Translations under genes and position numbers: made by a program
Shown here: in pieces, positions 1-6,143 of the stretch
How positions within the stretch are numbered: the first letter of the stretch is position 1
How the letters are laid out: each line of letters starts with the position of its first letter
NCBI GenBank assembly: GCA_028820945.1
Contig: JAPPHW010000138.1
Coordinates: 1-7,297 of the forward strand
Length of the DNA stretch: 7,297 nt
Reading direction: 5' to 3'
Origin: Defluviicoccus sp.
GTDB taxonomy: Bacteria; Pseudomonadota; Alphaproteobacteria; MPNO01
The notes under the pieces: model-generated
Databases searched by the model: none
What the model was told of the DNA's origin: nothing
Seen by the model: only the letters and a program-made list of their open reading frames with translations

Positions 1-2
1 AG

Positions 3-170
3 ATCAGCATCGCCGACATTCTCTTCATGTCGTGCCTCGACGCCGCCCAGCGCTATGAGCTCCCGATTCCGGAATTCCTCCGCGACTACCGCATCCGCAT
101 GCGGGCACGCCCGGCCTATGTCGAGACATACCCGCGCAATTACGGCGGGCGCAGCGCGCCGGAGGTCTGA
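3..170 (+). CDS. Glutathione S-transferase, C-terminal fragment
   Basis: Only the last 55 codons are in the window; the gene starts upstream. The readable protein begins ISIADILFMSCLDAAQ and later has RMRARPAYVET. This fits the end of the all-helical C-terminal domain of a cytosolic glutathione S-transferase. The 'S-I-A-D-I' stretch matches the conserved N-capping box and hydrophobic-staple motif that starts helix 6. The 'RPAY' segment matches the common last helix, where bacterial members often carry RPAYQRA-like sequence. The family conjugates glutathione to electrophiles or acts as a glutathione-dependent isomerase or dehalogenase in the cytoplasm. The thioredoxin-like N-terminal half that binds glutathione is not visible, so subclass and substrate cannot be given. 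The stop codon lies 3 bases before the CoA-transferase start, whose ribosome binding site sits inside this gene's last codons, so the two are almost certainly co-transcribed. Confidence 0.8.
   Translation: MSIADILFMSCLDAAQRYELPIPEFLRDYRIRMRARPAYVETYPRNYGGRSAPEV
161..165 (+). promoter_or_regulatory. Ribosome binding site of the CoA-transferase gene
   Basis: GGAGG sits 8 bases before the ATG at 174 and overlaps the last codons of the glutathione S-transferase gene. This supports the chosen start and coupled translation of the two genes. Confidence 0.75.
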
Positions 171-173
171 GCC

Positions 174-1376
174 ATGCCCGGCCCCCTCGACGGTATTCGC
201 GTTCTCGACCTGACGACCATGGTCTCGGGCCCGGTGGCGACAATGATGCTCGCCGACCAGGGCGCGGACGTGATCAAGATCGAGTCCCCCAACGGCGACA
301 TCATGCGGCAATACGGCGTCATCCACCGCGGCATGTCGGCATCGTTCCTCTCCTGCAACCGGTCGAAGCGCTCGCTCTGCGTCGACCTCAAGACCGGCGA
401 CGGGCTCGCCATCGTTCGCAAGCTCGCCGCGACCGCCGACGTGCTGGTGCAGAATTTCCGCCCCGGCGCGATCGAGCGCATGGGGCTCGGCGAGGACGCC
501 GTCCGCGAACTCAGGCCCGATATAATCTTCGTTTCGATCAGCGGGTTCGGCGAGACGGGTCCCTACGCGCATCAGCGAGTCTATGACGGGATCATCCAGG
601 CGCTCTCCGGGCTCTGCGACATCCAGACCGACAACGAGACCGGCCGCCCCCACATGGTGCGAACCATCGTCCCCGACAAGACGACGTCGGTGACCGCGGC
701 GCAGGCCATCACGGCGGCGTTGTTCGCGCGCGAACGCACCGGCAGGGGCCAGCACGTGCGGCTCGCCATGCTGGACACCATGGTCGCCTATCTGTGGCCC
801 GAAGCGAGCTCGCCGCTCACGTTCCTCGACGACGAGCAGGATCCGGCGCGCCAGCAGGCGGGGCCTGACCTGATCTTCAGGACCGCCGACGGCTATATCA
901 CCGCGGCCGTCATCTCCAACGCGGAGTGGGCCGGGATGTGCCGCGCCTTCGGACGCGAGGAGCTGATCGAGGACCCGCGCTTCAAGACCGCCGCCGCGCG
1001 CGGCCAAAACCGGACCGAGCGCCGCACGATCATGAACGAGGAGATCGCCAAATGGCCGACGGCGGAAATCCTCGCCCGGTTCGACCGCGAGGTCGTGCCC
1101 GCCGCGCCGGTACTCAAGCGCGGCGAGGTGATCGAGAACGCCCAGGTAATCGAGAACGCAATCGTCGGGGTGCATGACGATCCCGACCTCGGCCCGGTGC
1201 GCCAGCCCCGCCCGGCGGCACGGTTCGCGGAAACCCCGGCCGAGATGCGTTCGATCGCACCCTGGCTCGGCGCCGACAACGCGGCGATCCTGGAGGAGCT
1301 CGGCTACGACGAGGCGGAGGTTTCACGCCTCGCCGAGACCGGTGTGCTGCACCGGGGGGTGCGGCCGGCGACCTGA
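174..1376 (+). CDS. Family III CoA-transferase (CaiB/BaiF/Frc type)
   Basis: This is a complete 400-residue protein, the normal length for family III CoA-transferases, which move CoA between carboxylic acids in the cytoplasm through an aspartyl-CoA thioester. Family marks are the N-terminal GIRVLDLT segment (7-14), the GADVIKIESP strand (30-39), NRSKRSLCVDLK (62-73), LVQNFRPGAIERMGL (91-105) and SISGFGETGP (121-130). Asp168 in 'VPDKTTS' lies where the catalytic aspartate of formyl-CoA transferase (Asp169) lies. It is followed by the usual AITAALFARERTGRGQHV run. The C-terminal part (VVPAAPVL, about 307-314) is also typical. The ATG is preceded by GGAGG with an 8-base spacer, inside the glutathione S-transferase gene. 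The acyl donor and acceptor cannot be told from sequence: relatives act on carnitine, formate/oxalate, mesaconate, succinate and aromatic acids. The pairing with a glutathione S-transferase suggests a catabolic operon. Confidence 0.93.
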   Translation: MPGPLDGIRVLDLTTMVSGPVATMMLADQGADVIKIESPNGDIMRQYGVIHRGMSASFLSCNRSKRSLCVDLKTGDGLAIVRKLAATADVLVQNFRPGAIERMGLGEDAVRELRPDIIFVSISGFGETGPYAHQRVYDGIIQALSGLCDIQTDNETGRPHMVRTIVPDKTTSVTAAQAITAALFARERTGRGQHVRLAMLDTMVAYLWPEASSPLTFLDDEQDPARQQAGPDLIFRTADGYITAAVISNAEWAGMCRAFGREELIEDPRFKTAAARGQNRTERRTIMNEEIAKWPTAEILARFDREVVPAAPVLKRGEVIENAQVIENAIVGVHDDPDLGPVRQPRPAARFAETPAEMRSIAPWLGADNAAILEELGYDEAEVSRLAETGVLHRGVRPAT

Positions 1377-1387
1377 CACGGTGCGCC

Positions 1388-1486
1388 CGCCCTTCGATAC
1401 GCGGCTGCGCCGCAATTTTGGGTGAGGGGGAACCTGAAACCGAACCCTCATCCCGAGTAGGCGCGTCAGCGCCGTATCGAGGGACG
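1388..1486. repeat. Imperfect palindromic repeat between convergent genes (possible bidirectional terminator)
   Basis: Two arms of about 42 bases, 1388-1430 and 1445-1486, are inverted copies with a few mismatches and 1-base gaps around a 14-base loop. Both arms read outward-in as CG(C/T)CC(T/C)TCGATACG, then a GC-rich core, then GGG(T/A)TGAGGG. RNA from either strand could fold into a long hairpin at the end of the gene that enters it. The element lies between the CoA-transferase (ends 1376) and the copper chaperone (ends 1466), and it reaches into the 3' end of the latter. Sequences of the form 'CTTCGATACGGCGCTGCGCGCC...GGATGAGG' are a familiar dispersed intergenic palindrome in alphaproteobacterial genomes. 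I recall this from general knowledge and have not searched it. It resembles a REP or small MITE-like element; no transposase is present and no target duplication is obvious. Confidence 0.75.
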
Positions 1487-1993
1487 GTTCGCAGCCGGGC
1501 CGCGCGCGGTAATGGGACGCACTGCCACGGGCACCGTGATCTTCCCGGCCTTCTCGAAGCTCAGGGTTAGCGGGAAGGCGGTGCCCTGCTTCAGGGGGCC
1601 GGTCAGCCCCATCAGCATCACGTGGTCGCCGCCGGGCTTCAATTCGGCGGCCTCGTTGCCCGGGACGGAGACCGCCTCGATCCGGCGCATCCGCATCACG
1701 CCGTCCCGCATCCTGTGGGTGTGCAGTTCGACACGTTCGGCGACAGGCGAAGATGCGCGGAGAAGGCGATCGGTCTCGGCGCCGGCATTGACGATCCTGA
1801 GATAGGCCGCGCCGGCCCTCGCGGCGCCGGCGCTCGCCCGCGCCCAGGGCGCCTCGACCGTCAGGGGTCCAAGACGGTGCGCGCCGTCCTGCTGGGCCTT
1901 GGAAAAAGAGACGGGGAGAAGAACGAACAGGCCAACGGCCGTCAGGACATGCAAAAGTCCGAATACGGATTTTCTATGCCCCGACGGCCTCAT
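1466..1993 (-). CDS. PCu(A)C-type periplasmic copper chaperone
   Basis: This 175-residue protein belongs to the PCu(A)C (DUF461) family, periplasmic cupredoxin-like chaperones that hand Cu(I) to the CuA site of cytochrome c oxidase or other copper proteins. The signature H-x10-M-x21-H-x-M is exact: His91, Met102, His124, Met126, in the context VELH ... MRMRR ... KPGGDHVMLMGL. A Sec signal peptide is clear: a basic start (Arg2, His6, Arg7, Lys8), a hydrophobic core at about 10-30, and likely cleavage after Ser-Lys-Ala33. The APWARAS and AAYLRIVNAG blocks are also typical. The ATG overlaps the stop of the molybdenum hydroxylase gene by 4 bases (ATGA), so translation is probably coupled. The last six codons and the stop fall in the palindromic repeat, giving an Arg-rich tail beyond the conserved domain. 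A copper chaperone in an operon with a molybdenum enzyme, with no oxidase gene in view, is unusual. Confidence 0.92.
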   Translation of the reverse strand: MRPSGHRKSVFGLLHVLTAVGLFVLLPVSFSKAQQDGAHRLGPLTVEAPWARASAGAARAGAAYLRIVNAGAETDRLLRASSPVAERVELHTHRMRDGVMRMRRIEAVSVPGNEAAELKPGGDHVMLMGLTGPLKQGTAFPLTLSFEKAGKITVPVAVRPITARGPAANRPSIRR

Positions 1994-4314
1994 CCGCCCG
2001 CCGCCTCGATCAGCGCACGCAGTCTGGGCGGGGTGACGGGATAGTCGCTGACCTCGATCCCGAACGGCGAAAGCGCGTCCTCGACCGCGGCGACGATGGC
2101 GGCGGCGGCGGGTACCGTGCCGCATTCGCCGACTCCCTTGACGCCCAGCGGGTTGATCGGCGACGGGGTCTCCTCGTAGCGGAGATCGAGCCGGGTGAGC
2201 TCGGCCGCCGTCGGCATGACGTAGTCGGCCAGCGTGGTCGTCAGAGGCTGGCCTGTCTCGTCGTAGCCCATCCACTCGTAGAGCGCGTTGCCGATCCCGT
2301 GGACCACGCCGCCGGTCACCTGACCGTCGACCAGCATCGGGTTCACGATCCGCCCGCAATCGCTGACCACGACGTAGTTGAGAAACTCGACCGCCCCCGT
2401 CTCGATATCCACCTCGACCTCGACGGCATGAACCCCGTTCGAGTAGGTGAGCCCGGAAGGCTTGAAATTTACGTTCGCCTCGAGCCCGGCCTCGACACCT
2501 TCGGGCAGAGAGTAGCCGGGCACACCGGACGCCGCCTCGGCGACTTCGCTCATGGGCACCGACAGGTCGGGCGCGCCGGCGACGCGGACGGTGCCGTCGA
2601 CGATCTCGAGATCCTCGGGCGCCGCTTCCAACATATGGCCGGCGAGCTTGAGCACCTTGTCGCGCACCTCGCCCGCGGCGATGTGCACCGACGAGCCGGC
2701 GGTGACGGTCTGACGGCTCGCGAACCCGCCGAGCCCGAGCGCAATCGTGCCGGTATCGCCGCAGACCACCTCGATGTCGGGCGGCGCCACGCCGAGCGCC
2801 TCGCCCGCGATCTGGGCGAGAATGGTCTTCAGCCCCTGGCCGATGGCGAGCGCGCCGGTGAACACCCGCACCCGGCCCGAACGGTCGATCCGCACGATCC
2901 CGGACTCGAAGGGGCCGCGCCCGGTGCCCTTGAGCCCGTTGGCGAGGCCGAGACCGAGATAGCGCCCTTCGGCGCGGGCGGCGCGCTGGCGATCCGCGAA
3001 GCCCGCCCGGTCGACCGCGTCCAGAGCCATCGCCTGGCACTTCACGAAGTCGCCGCTATCCGCCTTGACCGGCGTTCCCGCGCGGGTCTTGAGCGGCATC
3101 TCGTAGGGCATGGCCTCGGTCGGAATCAGGTTGCGCCGGCGGATCCCGGCGCGATCCATTCCGAGCCCGTCGGCGGCGCGGTCGAGCATGCGCTCGACGA
3201 TGTAGTTTCCCTCGGGATAGCCCGCGCCGCGTACCGGCATCGAGGGCACGGCGTTGGTCTCGACGACCTTCACCGCCAGGTCGTAGTTGGGGACGATGTA
3301 GGCGCCGGGCACCGAGGTCGACGCGTTGTAGGCGAGGTTGATGCCCTGCGGCGTGTACGCGCCCTGGTCCTGAAGCATCGTGCCCCGAATGCCGAGGATC
3401 GCGCCGTCTTCCGCGACGGCGATTTCCATCTCCCAGTACTGCTCGCGTTCCTGGATCGAGCCGGTGAAATGCTCTCGCCGATCCTCGATCCATTTGACGG
3501 GACGGCCGAGAAGGCGGGCCGCCAGGACGACCGCCACCTCCTCGTTGTAGAGCAGGTACTTGCAGCCAAACCCGCCGCCGACATCGGGCGCAACCACGCG
3601 GATGCGGCTCTCGTCGGCGCCGAGCATCCTGACCAGTCCGGCGCGCACCTCGTGCGACATCTGGGTCGACGTCCAGATCGTCGTCCGGTCCTCGATCGGG
3701 TCGTGTCGGGCGACCGCCCCCCGCCCCTCTATCGAATGCGCGGAGCCGCGATGCTGGACGAAGGTCTCTTTTGCGATGTGCGCGGCGCGGGCGAAGGCGG
3801 CCGCGCAATCGCCGTAGGACTGACCGAATTCGAGCAGCACGTTGCTTTCGTGCCCGGCGCGGACGAGCGGGGCGCCGGCGCGCGCGGCCTCGCGGCAACC
3901 GGCGACGGACGGAAGGGGCTCGTACTCGACCTCGACCAGCGCGGCGGCGTCCTCCGCGACATAGCGGCTGTCAGCGATCGCCGCCGCGACCGCCTCGCCG
4001 ACATGGCTCACCTCGCGGTCGGCGAGCACGAACGGCGTGACGTCGTCGGGCAGCCGGTTGTCCTTGAAGCCGAGCGGCATGCGCGGCTGGACGATATGAG
4101 GCCGGAGATCGTCGCCGACATAGACCGCGTGCACGCCCTCCAGGCCCGCGGCCGCGGAAACACCGATACCCGCGATGCGGGCGTGCGGGTGGGGGCTGCG
4201 CACGAAAGCGGCGTGCAACGTGCCCGGGATATGAATGTCGTCGACGAACTGCCCGCGCCCGCGCAGCAGCGCCGGATCCTCGATCCGGCGGATCCGCTCT
4301 CCTATGACCCGCAA
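1990..4314 (-). CDS. Xanthine dehydrogenase family molybdopterin-binding (large) subunit, stand-alone
   Basis: The 774-residue protein is a full-length molybdenum-cofactor subunit of the xanthine oxidase family (CO dehydrogenase, aldehyde oxidase and heterocycle hydroxylases). These enzymes hydroxylate or oxidise carbon centres with water-derived oxygen. It opens with the conserved IRRIEDPALLRGRGQFVDDI (8-27). The cofactor-binding GGGFG is at 246-250, the active-site loop PVRGAGYPEGNY at 360-371, IGQG at 491-494, and the GVKGVGEC loop with catalytic Glu730 near the end. The CO dehydrogenase loop AYRCSFR is absent, so this is not form I CoxL. Two positions differ from the usual RGAGR and GEGG: Tyr366 and Cys731. 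No FAD or [2Fe-2S] subunit gene adjoins it. The start is TTG at 4314: an in-frame stop at 4330-4332 leaves no ATG or GTG in between, and the homology begins at once. It lies 4 bases after the cupin stop, so coupling is likely. Substrate unknown. Confidence 0.93.
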   Translation of the reverse strand: MRVIGERIRRIEDPALLRGRGQFVDDIHIPGTLHAAFVRSPHPHARIAGIGVSAAAGLEGVHAVYVGDDLRPHIVQPRMPLGFKDNRLPDDVTPFVLADREVSHVGEAVAAAIADSRYVAEDAAALVEVEYEPLPSVAGCREAARAGAPLVRAGHESNVLLEFGQSYGDCAAAFARAAHIAKETFVQHRGSAHSIEGRGAVARHDPIEDRTTIWTSTQMSHEVRAGLVRMLGADESRIRVVAPDVGGGFGCKYLLYNEEVAVVLAARLLGRPVKWIEDRREHFTGSIQEREQYWEMEIAVAEDGAILGIRGTMLQDQGAYTPQGINLAYNASTSVPGAYIVPNYDLAVKVVETNAVPSMPVRGAGYPEGNYIVERMLDRAADGLGMDRAGIRRRNLIPTEAMPYEMPLKTRAGTPVKADSGDFVKCQAMALDAVDRAGFADRQRAARAEGRYLGLGLANGLKGTGRGPFESGIVRIDRSGRVRVFTGALAIGQGLKTILAQIAGEALGVAPPDIEVVCGDTGTIALGLGGFASRQTVTAGSSVHIAAGEVRDKVLKLAGHMLEAAPEDLEIVDGTVRVAGAPDLSVPMSEVAEAASGVPGYSLPEGVEAGLEANVNFKPSGLTYSNGVHAVEVEVDIETGAVEFLNYVVVSDCGRIVNPMLVDGQVTGGVVHGIGNALYEWMGYDETGQPLTTTLADYVMPTAAELTRLDLRYEETPSPINPLGVKGVGECGTVPAAAAIVAAVEDALSPFGIEVSDYPVTPPRLRALIEAAGG

Positions 4315-4318
4315 GGGT

Positions 4319-4852
4319 TCAGGCGCTCTTCAGATGGGCGTCGCGGCGCTGGAACAGCTCTTCGTCGGAATAACCCATGGTCTCGGGCCGGCCGCGTCCG
4401 AGCATGACCTGGAAATAGACCGGCTCCAGGCTGTCGTTGACGTATCCGTGCACGACCCCGGGCGGGCAGGCGGCGCATTCCCACGGGCCGAGTCGTTTCT
4501 CGATCCGCTCGCCGGTACTTTCGTCGTCGAAGAACACCGTGAGGTGGCCCTTGAGGACGAAGAAGATCTCCTCGACCTCGTGGGTGTGCGCCGCGTTTCC
4601 CTGGCCCGGCTCGACATACATGATCGACAGGGTGAAGCCGCGCGCGGGGATCGCCTCGTTATCGTCGTGCTTACCCGACCCGCCGGGGCCGATGAAGCGG
4701 TGCTGGGCCCGCTTGTACCCCTCGATCCTCGCGTCCTCGAAAGCTTCCCAGTCGGGCGTGATCTGCCGGAACGCGCGGGTGTAGCGTTCGGCGATCTCGT
4801 CCAACGGGACGCCCACGAGCTCGGGCGGGCGGTCGTGCCGGGCCATCGTCAT
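4319..4852 (-). CDS. Cupin-domain protein
   Basis: This is a 177-residue single-domain cupin. Motif 1, G-x5-H-x-H-x3-E-x6-G, is exact, with metal ligands His89, His91 and Glu95 (AAHTHEVEEIFFVLKG). Motif 2 is G-x7-P-x-G-x2-H-x3-N, giving the fourth ligand His135 (PPGVVHGYVN). A metal-binding barrel is therefore expected. The family includes dioxygenases, isomerases and small-molecule sensors, and sequence alone does not choose among them. Cys126 and Cys129 form a C-x2-C just before motif 2. About 70 residues precede the barrel, helix-like and charged. There is no signal peptide, so it should be cytoplasmic. I start it at ATG 4852 because GAGGAG lies 6 bases upstream; an open frame runs further to 4960 but has no comparable site. 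It is the first gene of the minus-strand operon and diverges from the importer, so it may process or sense the imported compound. Confidence 0.85.
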   Translation of the reverse strand: MTMARHDRPPELVGVPLDEIAERYTRAFRQITPDWEAFEDARIEGYKRAQHRFIGPGGSGKHDDNEAIPARGFTLSIMYVEPGQGNAAHTHEVEEIFFVLKGHLTVFFDDESTGERIEKRLGPWECAACPPGVVHGYVNDSLEPVYFQVMLGRGRPETMGYSDEELFQRRDAHLKSA

Positions 4853-4858
4853 CGGAAA

Positions 4859-4864
4859 CTCCTC
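4859..4864 (-). promoter_or_regulatory. Ribosome binding site that sets the cupin start
   Basis: On the minus strand GAGGAG stands 6 bases before ATG 4852. A second ATG, two codons later at 4846, is also within reach. This site argues against the longer frame that opens at 4960. Confidence 0.8.
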
Positions 4865-4877
4865 GCAGTCTCGTCCG

Positions 4878-4906
4878 ATGATGGCACCGGGGGCGACGCC
4901 GGACAA
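4878..4906 (-). promoter_or_regulatory. Possible promoter of the cupin/hydroxylase/chaperone operon
   Basis: On the minus strand TTGTCC (4906-4901) and CATCAT (4883-4878) are 17 bases apart and each match four of six positions of the sigma-70 consensus. Transcription would start near 4871, giving a short leader that still contains the GAGGAG site. The position is sensible but the match is weak, so this is a suggestion only. Confidence 0.3.
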
Positions 4907-4953
4907 TGCCCGCCGGGCGCGCGCGAGGTTGTACAGGCCGCGGCCCGTTGATA

Positions 4954-4970
4954 CCGTCACGGCATGACGG
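4954..4970. promoter_or_regulatory. Inverted repeat in the divergent control region, possible operator
   Basis: CCGTCA (4954-4959) and TGACGG (4965-4970) are perfect inverted 6-mers separated by 5 bases. The repeat ends 5 bases before the ribosome binding site of the binding-protein gene and lies in the 137-base gap between two divergent operons. The spacing suits a dimeric repressor or activator, and a short mRNA hairpin next to the ribosome site is an alternative. No regulator gene is in the window. Confidence 0.4.
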
Positions 4971-4975
4971 AAACA

Positions 4976-4982
4976 GAGGAGG
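4976..4982 (+). promoter_or_regulatory. Ribosome binding site that sets a GTG start
   Basis: GAGGAGG lies 7 bases before GTG 4990. It is the strongest such site in the window and fixes the binding-protein start there. The in-frame ATG at 4906 has no such site, and the ATG at 4964 is out of frame. Confidence 0.85.
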
Positions 4983-4989
4983 CAATATC

Positions 4990-6093
4990 GTGAAGGACAA
5001 CAAGATTCCGAAGGCTCCGACGAGGCGGTCGTTCCTCGCGAGCACGACCGGTCTCGGCCTGATTCTGGCGACCGGGACGGCGCCCGCGTTCATCTCGGAG
5101 GCCGGCGCGTCGAAGATGCGCAAGGTCACGTTCATGCTGCCCTGGTTGTTCGTGGGTGGCCATTCGTTCGAGTTCGCCGCCCAAAAGATCTATTGGAAGA
5201 AGCGCGGACTCGATGTCGCGATCTCCCGCGGCTACGGCTCGGGCGCGGCGTGCAAGACGATCTCCGCCGGCAAGGCGATGTTCGGCGAGGCGAGCTACGG
5301 CGTGATGGTCAACGGCGTTTCCAAGGGGCTCGACGTCGTCGGCATCGGCGCCAAGCTGCAGCGCAGCCCGATCGCGATCTCGTGCCGCAAGGACTCGGGC
5401 ATCAAGACCGCCAAGGATCTCGAGGGCAACCGCGTCGTCCAGGCCGCGGCGTCGGGCGACACGGTGATGTTCCCGGGATTCGCGCGGGCCGCGGGGGTCG
5501 ACAAGTCCAAGGTCAATCAGATCATCGTGCATCCTAGCAAGCTGATCTCGACGGTGGTCAACAAGCAGGCCGAGTGCACCGGCAGCTATTACGTGTCCAA
5601 TGCGGCGACGCTGGAGATGAATACCCCGGCGGTTCATTTCCTCTATGCCGATTTCGGCCTCCAGACCCTCGATCTCGGGCTGATCACCCGCTCCGATATG
5701 ATCAAGAACGACCCGGACCTGGTGCAGCAAATGGTCGACGGCGCGATGGAGGGGCTCAAGCTCCAGATCCTCGACGCGGGCAAGGCGCTTGACGCCATGA
5801 TCGAGGCCAAGCCGGAGCTGAAGACCCGCGACCGCAACCTGCTGCTCACTCAGGCGGGTAACACGAACGCGCTGTCGCTCGGCCCGGCGGTGAAGGATCA
5901 CGGTCTCGGCTACATGCTTCCCGACGACCAGAAGCGCACCCGCGACGTGGTCATCAAGTACATGGAAGCCAAGAACGTGCCGCCGGTCGACAAGCTGTTC
6001 ACCAACAAGTTCGCGGGCAACATCAAGATGTCGGCGAGCGAGTGGGAAACGGCGGTCAAGAACAACGCCAAGTTCGATCCGAGCAAGGCCTGA
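4990..6093 (+). CDS. ABC transporter substrate-binding protein (NMT1/SsuA/TauA class), Tat-exported
   Basis: This 367-residue periplasmic binding protein opens with a twin-arginine signal: TRRSFLAS at 11-18, then a hydrophobic stretch to about 34 and likely cleavage after AGA40. The mature part has the layout of NMT1/THI5-like solute-binding proteins: a first strand KVTFMLPWLF (45-54), AQKIYWKKRGLDVAISRGYGS (64-84), the FGEASYG loop (98-104) and KTAKDLEGNRV (139-149). It would deliver its ligand to the permease and ATPase encoded downstream. Family members bind thiamine pyrimidine precursors, riboflavin, sulfonates, taurine or aromatic acids. The CCCFC motif of the eukaryotic Thi5 pyrimidine synthases is absent. 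The ligand here cannot be read from sequence. A Tat signal is less common than Sec for this class and implies export of a folded protein. Start is GTG, chosen from the ribosome binding site. An 89-base gap with two hairpins follows. Confidence 0.9.
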   Translation: MKDNKIPKAPTRRSFLASTTGLGLILATGTAPAFISEAGASKMRKVTFMLPWLFVGGHSFEFAAQKIYWKKRGLDVAISRGYGSGAACKTISAGKAMFGEASYGVMVNGVSKGLDVVGIGAKLQRSPIAISCRKDSGIKTAKDLEGNRVVQAAASGDTVMFPGFARAAGVDKSKVNQIIVHPSKLISTVVNKQAECTGSYYVSNAATLEMNTPAVHFLYADFGLQTLDLGLITRSDMIKNDPDLVQQMVDGAMEGLKLQILDAGKALDAMIEAKPELKTRDRNLLLTQAGNTNALSLGPAVKDHGLGYMLPDDQKRTRDVVIKYMEAKNVPPVDKLFTNKFAGNIKMSASEWETAVKNNAKFDPSKA

Positions 6094-6095
6094 CG

Positions 6096-6112
6096 GGCGC
6101 CCTTCCGGCGCC
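6096..6112 (+). other. Short hairpin just after the binding-protein stop
   Basis: GGCGCC (6096-6101) and GGCGCC (6107-6112) can pair as a 6-base stem around a 5-base loop, starting 2 bases after the stop codon. It is small and not followed by a T run. It may help protect the 3' end of the upstream message, or it may be chance in GC-rich DNA. Confidence 0.4.
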
Positions 6113-6143
6113 ATAGCGGATCGGCGGTAGCAATCGAACCGGC

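Noticed and set aside
1994..3040. An N-terminal extension of the copper chaperone frame deep into the hydroxylase gene
   Set aside because: The extension is Arg-rich shadow sequence. The signal peptide and family homology begin at ATG 1993.
4274..4296. Repeated GGATCC-type blocks forming a possible palindrome
   Set aside because: They encode the conserved N-terminal Arg-Ile-Arg-Arg-Ile-Glu-Asp-Pro of the hydroxylase and are explained by codon use.
1990..4314. Aerobic CO dehydrogenase large subunit (coxL)
   Set aside because: The form I active-site loop AYRCSFR is absent, and no coxM or coxS gene is adjacent.
2299..4407. A very long plus-strand open frame (about 700 codons) opposite the molybdenum hydroxylase
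   Set aside because: It is antisense to a clearly homologous gene. Its protein is rich in Arg, Asp, His and Gly with no recognisable motif, as expected from a mirrored frame in GC-rich DNA.
4929..4957. A sigma-70 promoter for the binding-protein gene (TTGTAC or TTGATA as -35 boxes)
   Set aside because: Neither box has an acceptable -10 element at 16-18 bases, so no promoter is called on this strand.
4853..4960. A 36-residue N-terminal extension of the cupin from ATG 4960
   Set aside because: It has no clear ribosome site and would fill most of the divergent control region. GAGGAG before ATG 4852 gives a better start.
4906..4989. A 28-residue N-terminal extension of the binding protein from ATG 4906
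   Set aside because: It would place an Arg/Gly-rich stretch ahead of the Tat signal and has no good ribosome site. GTG 4990 has a near-perfect one.
4957..6114. A long minus-strand open frame opposite the binding-protein gene
   Set aside because: It is antisense to a clear family member and its composition is that of a shadow frame.
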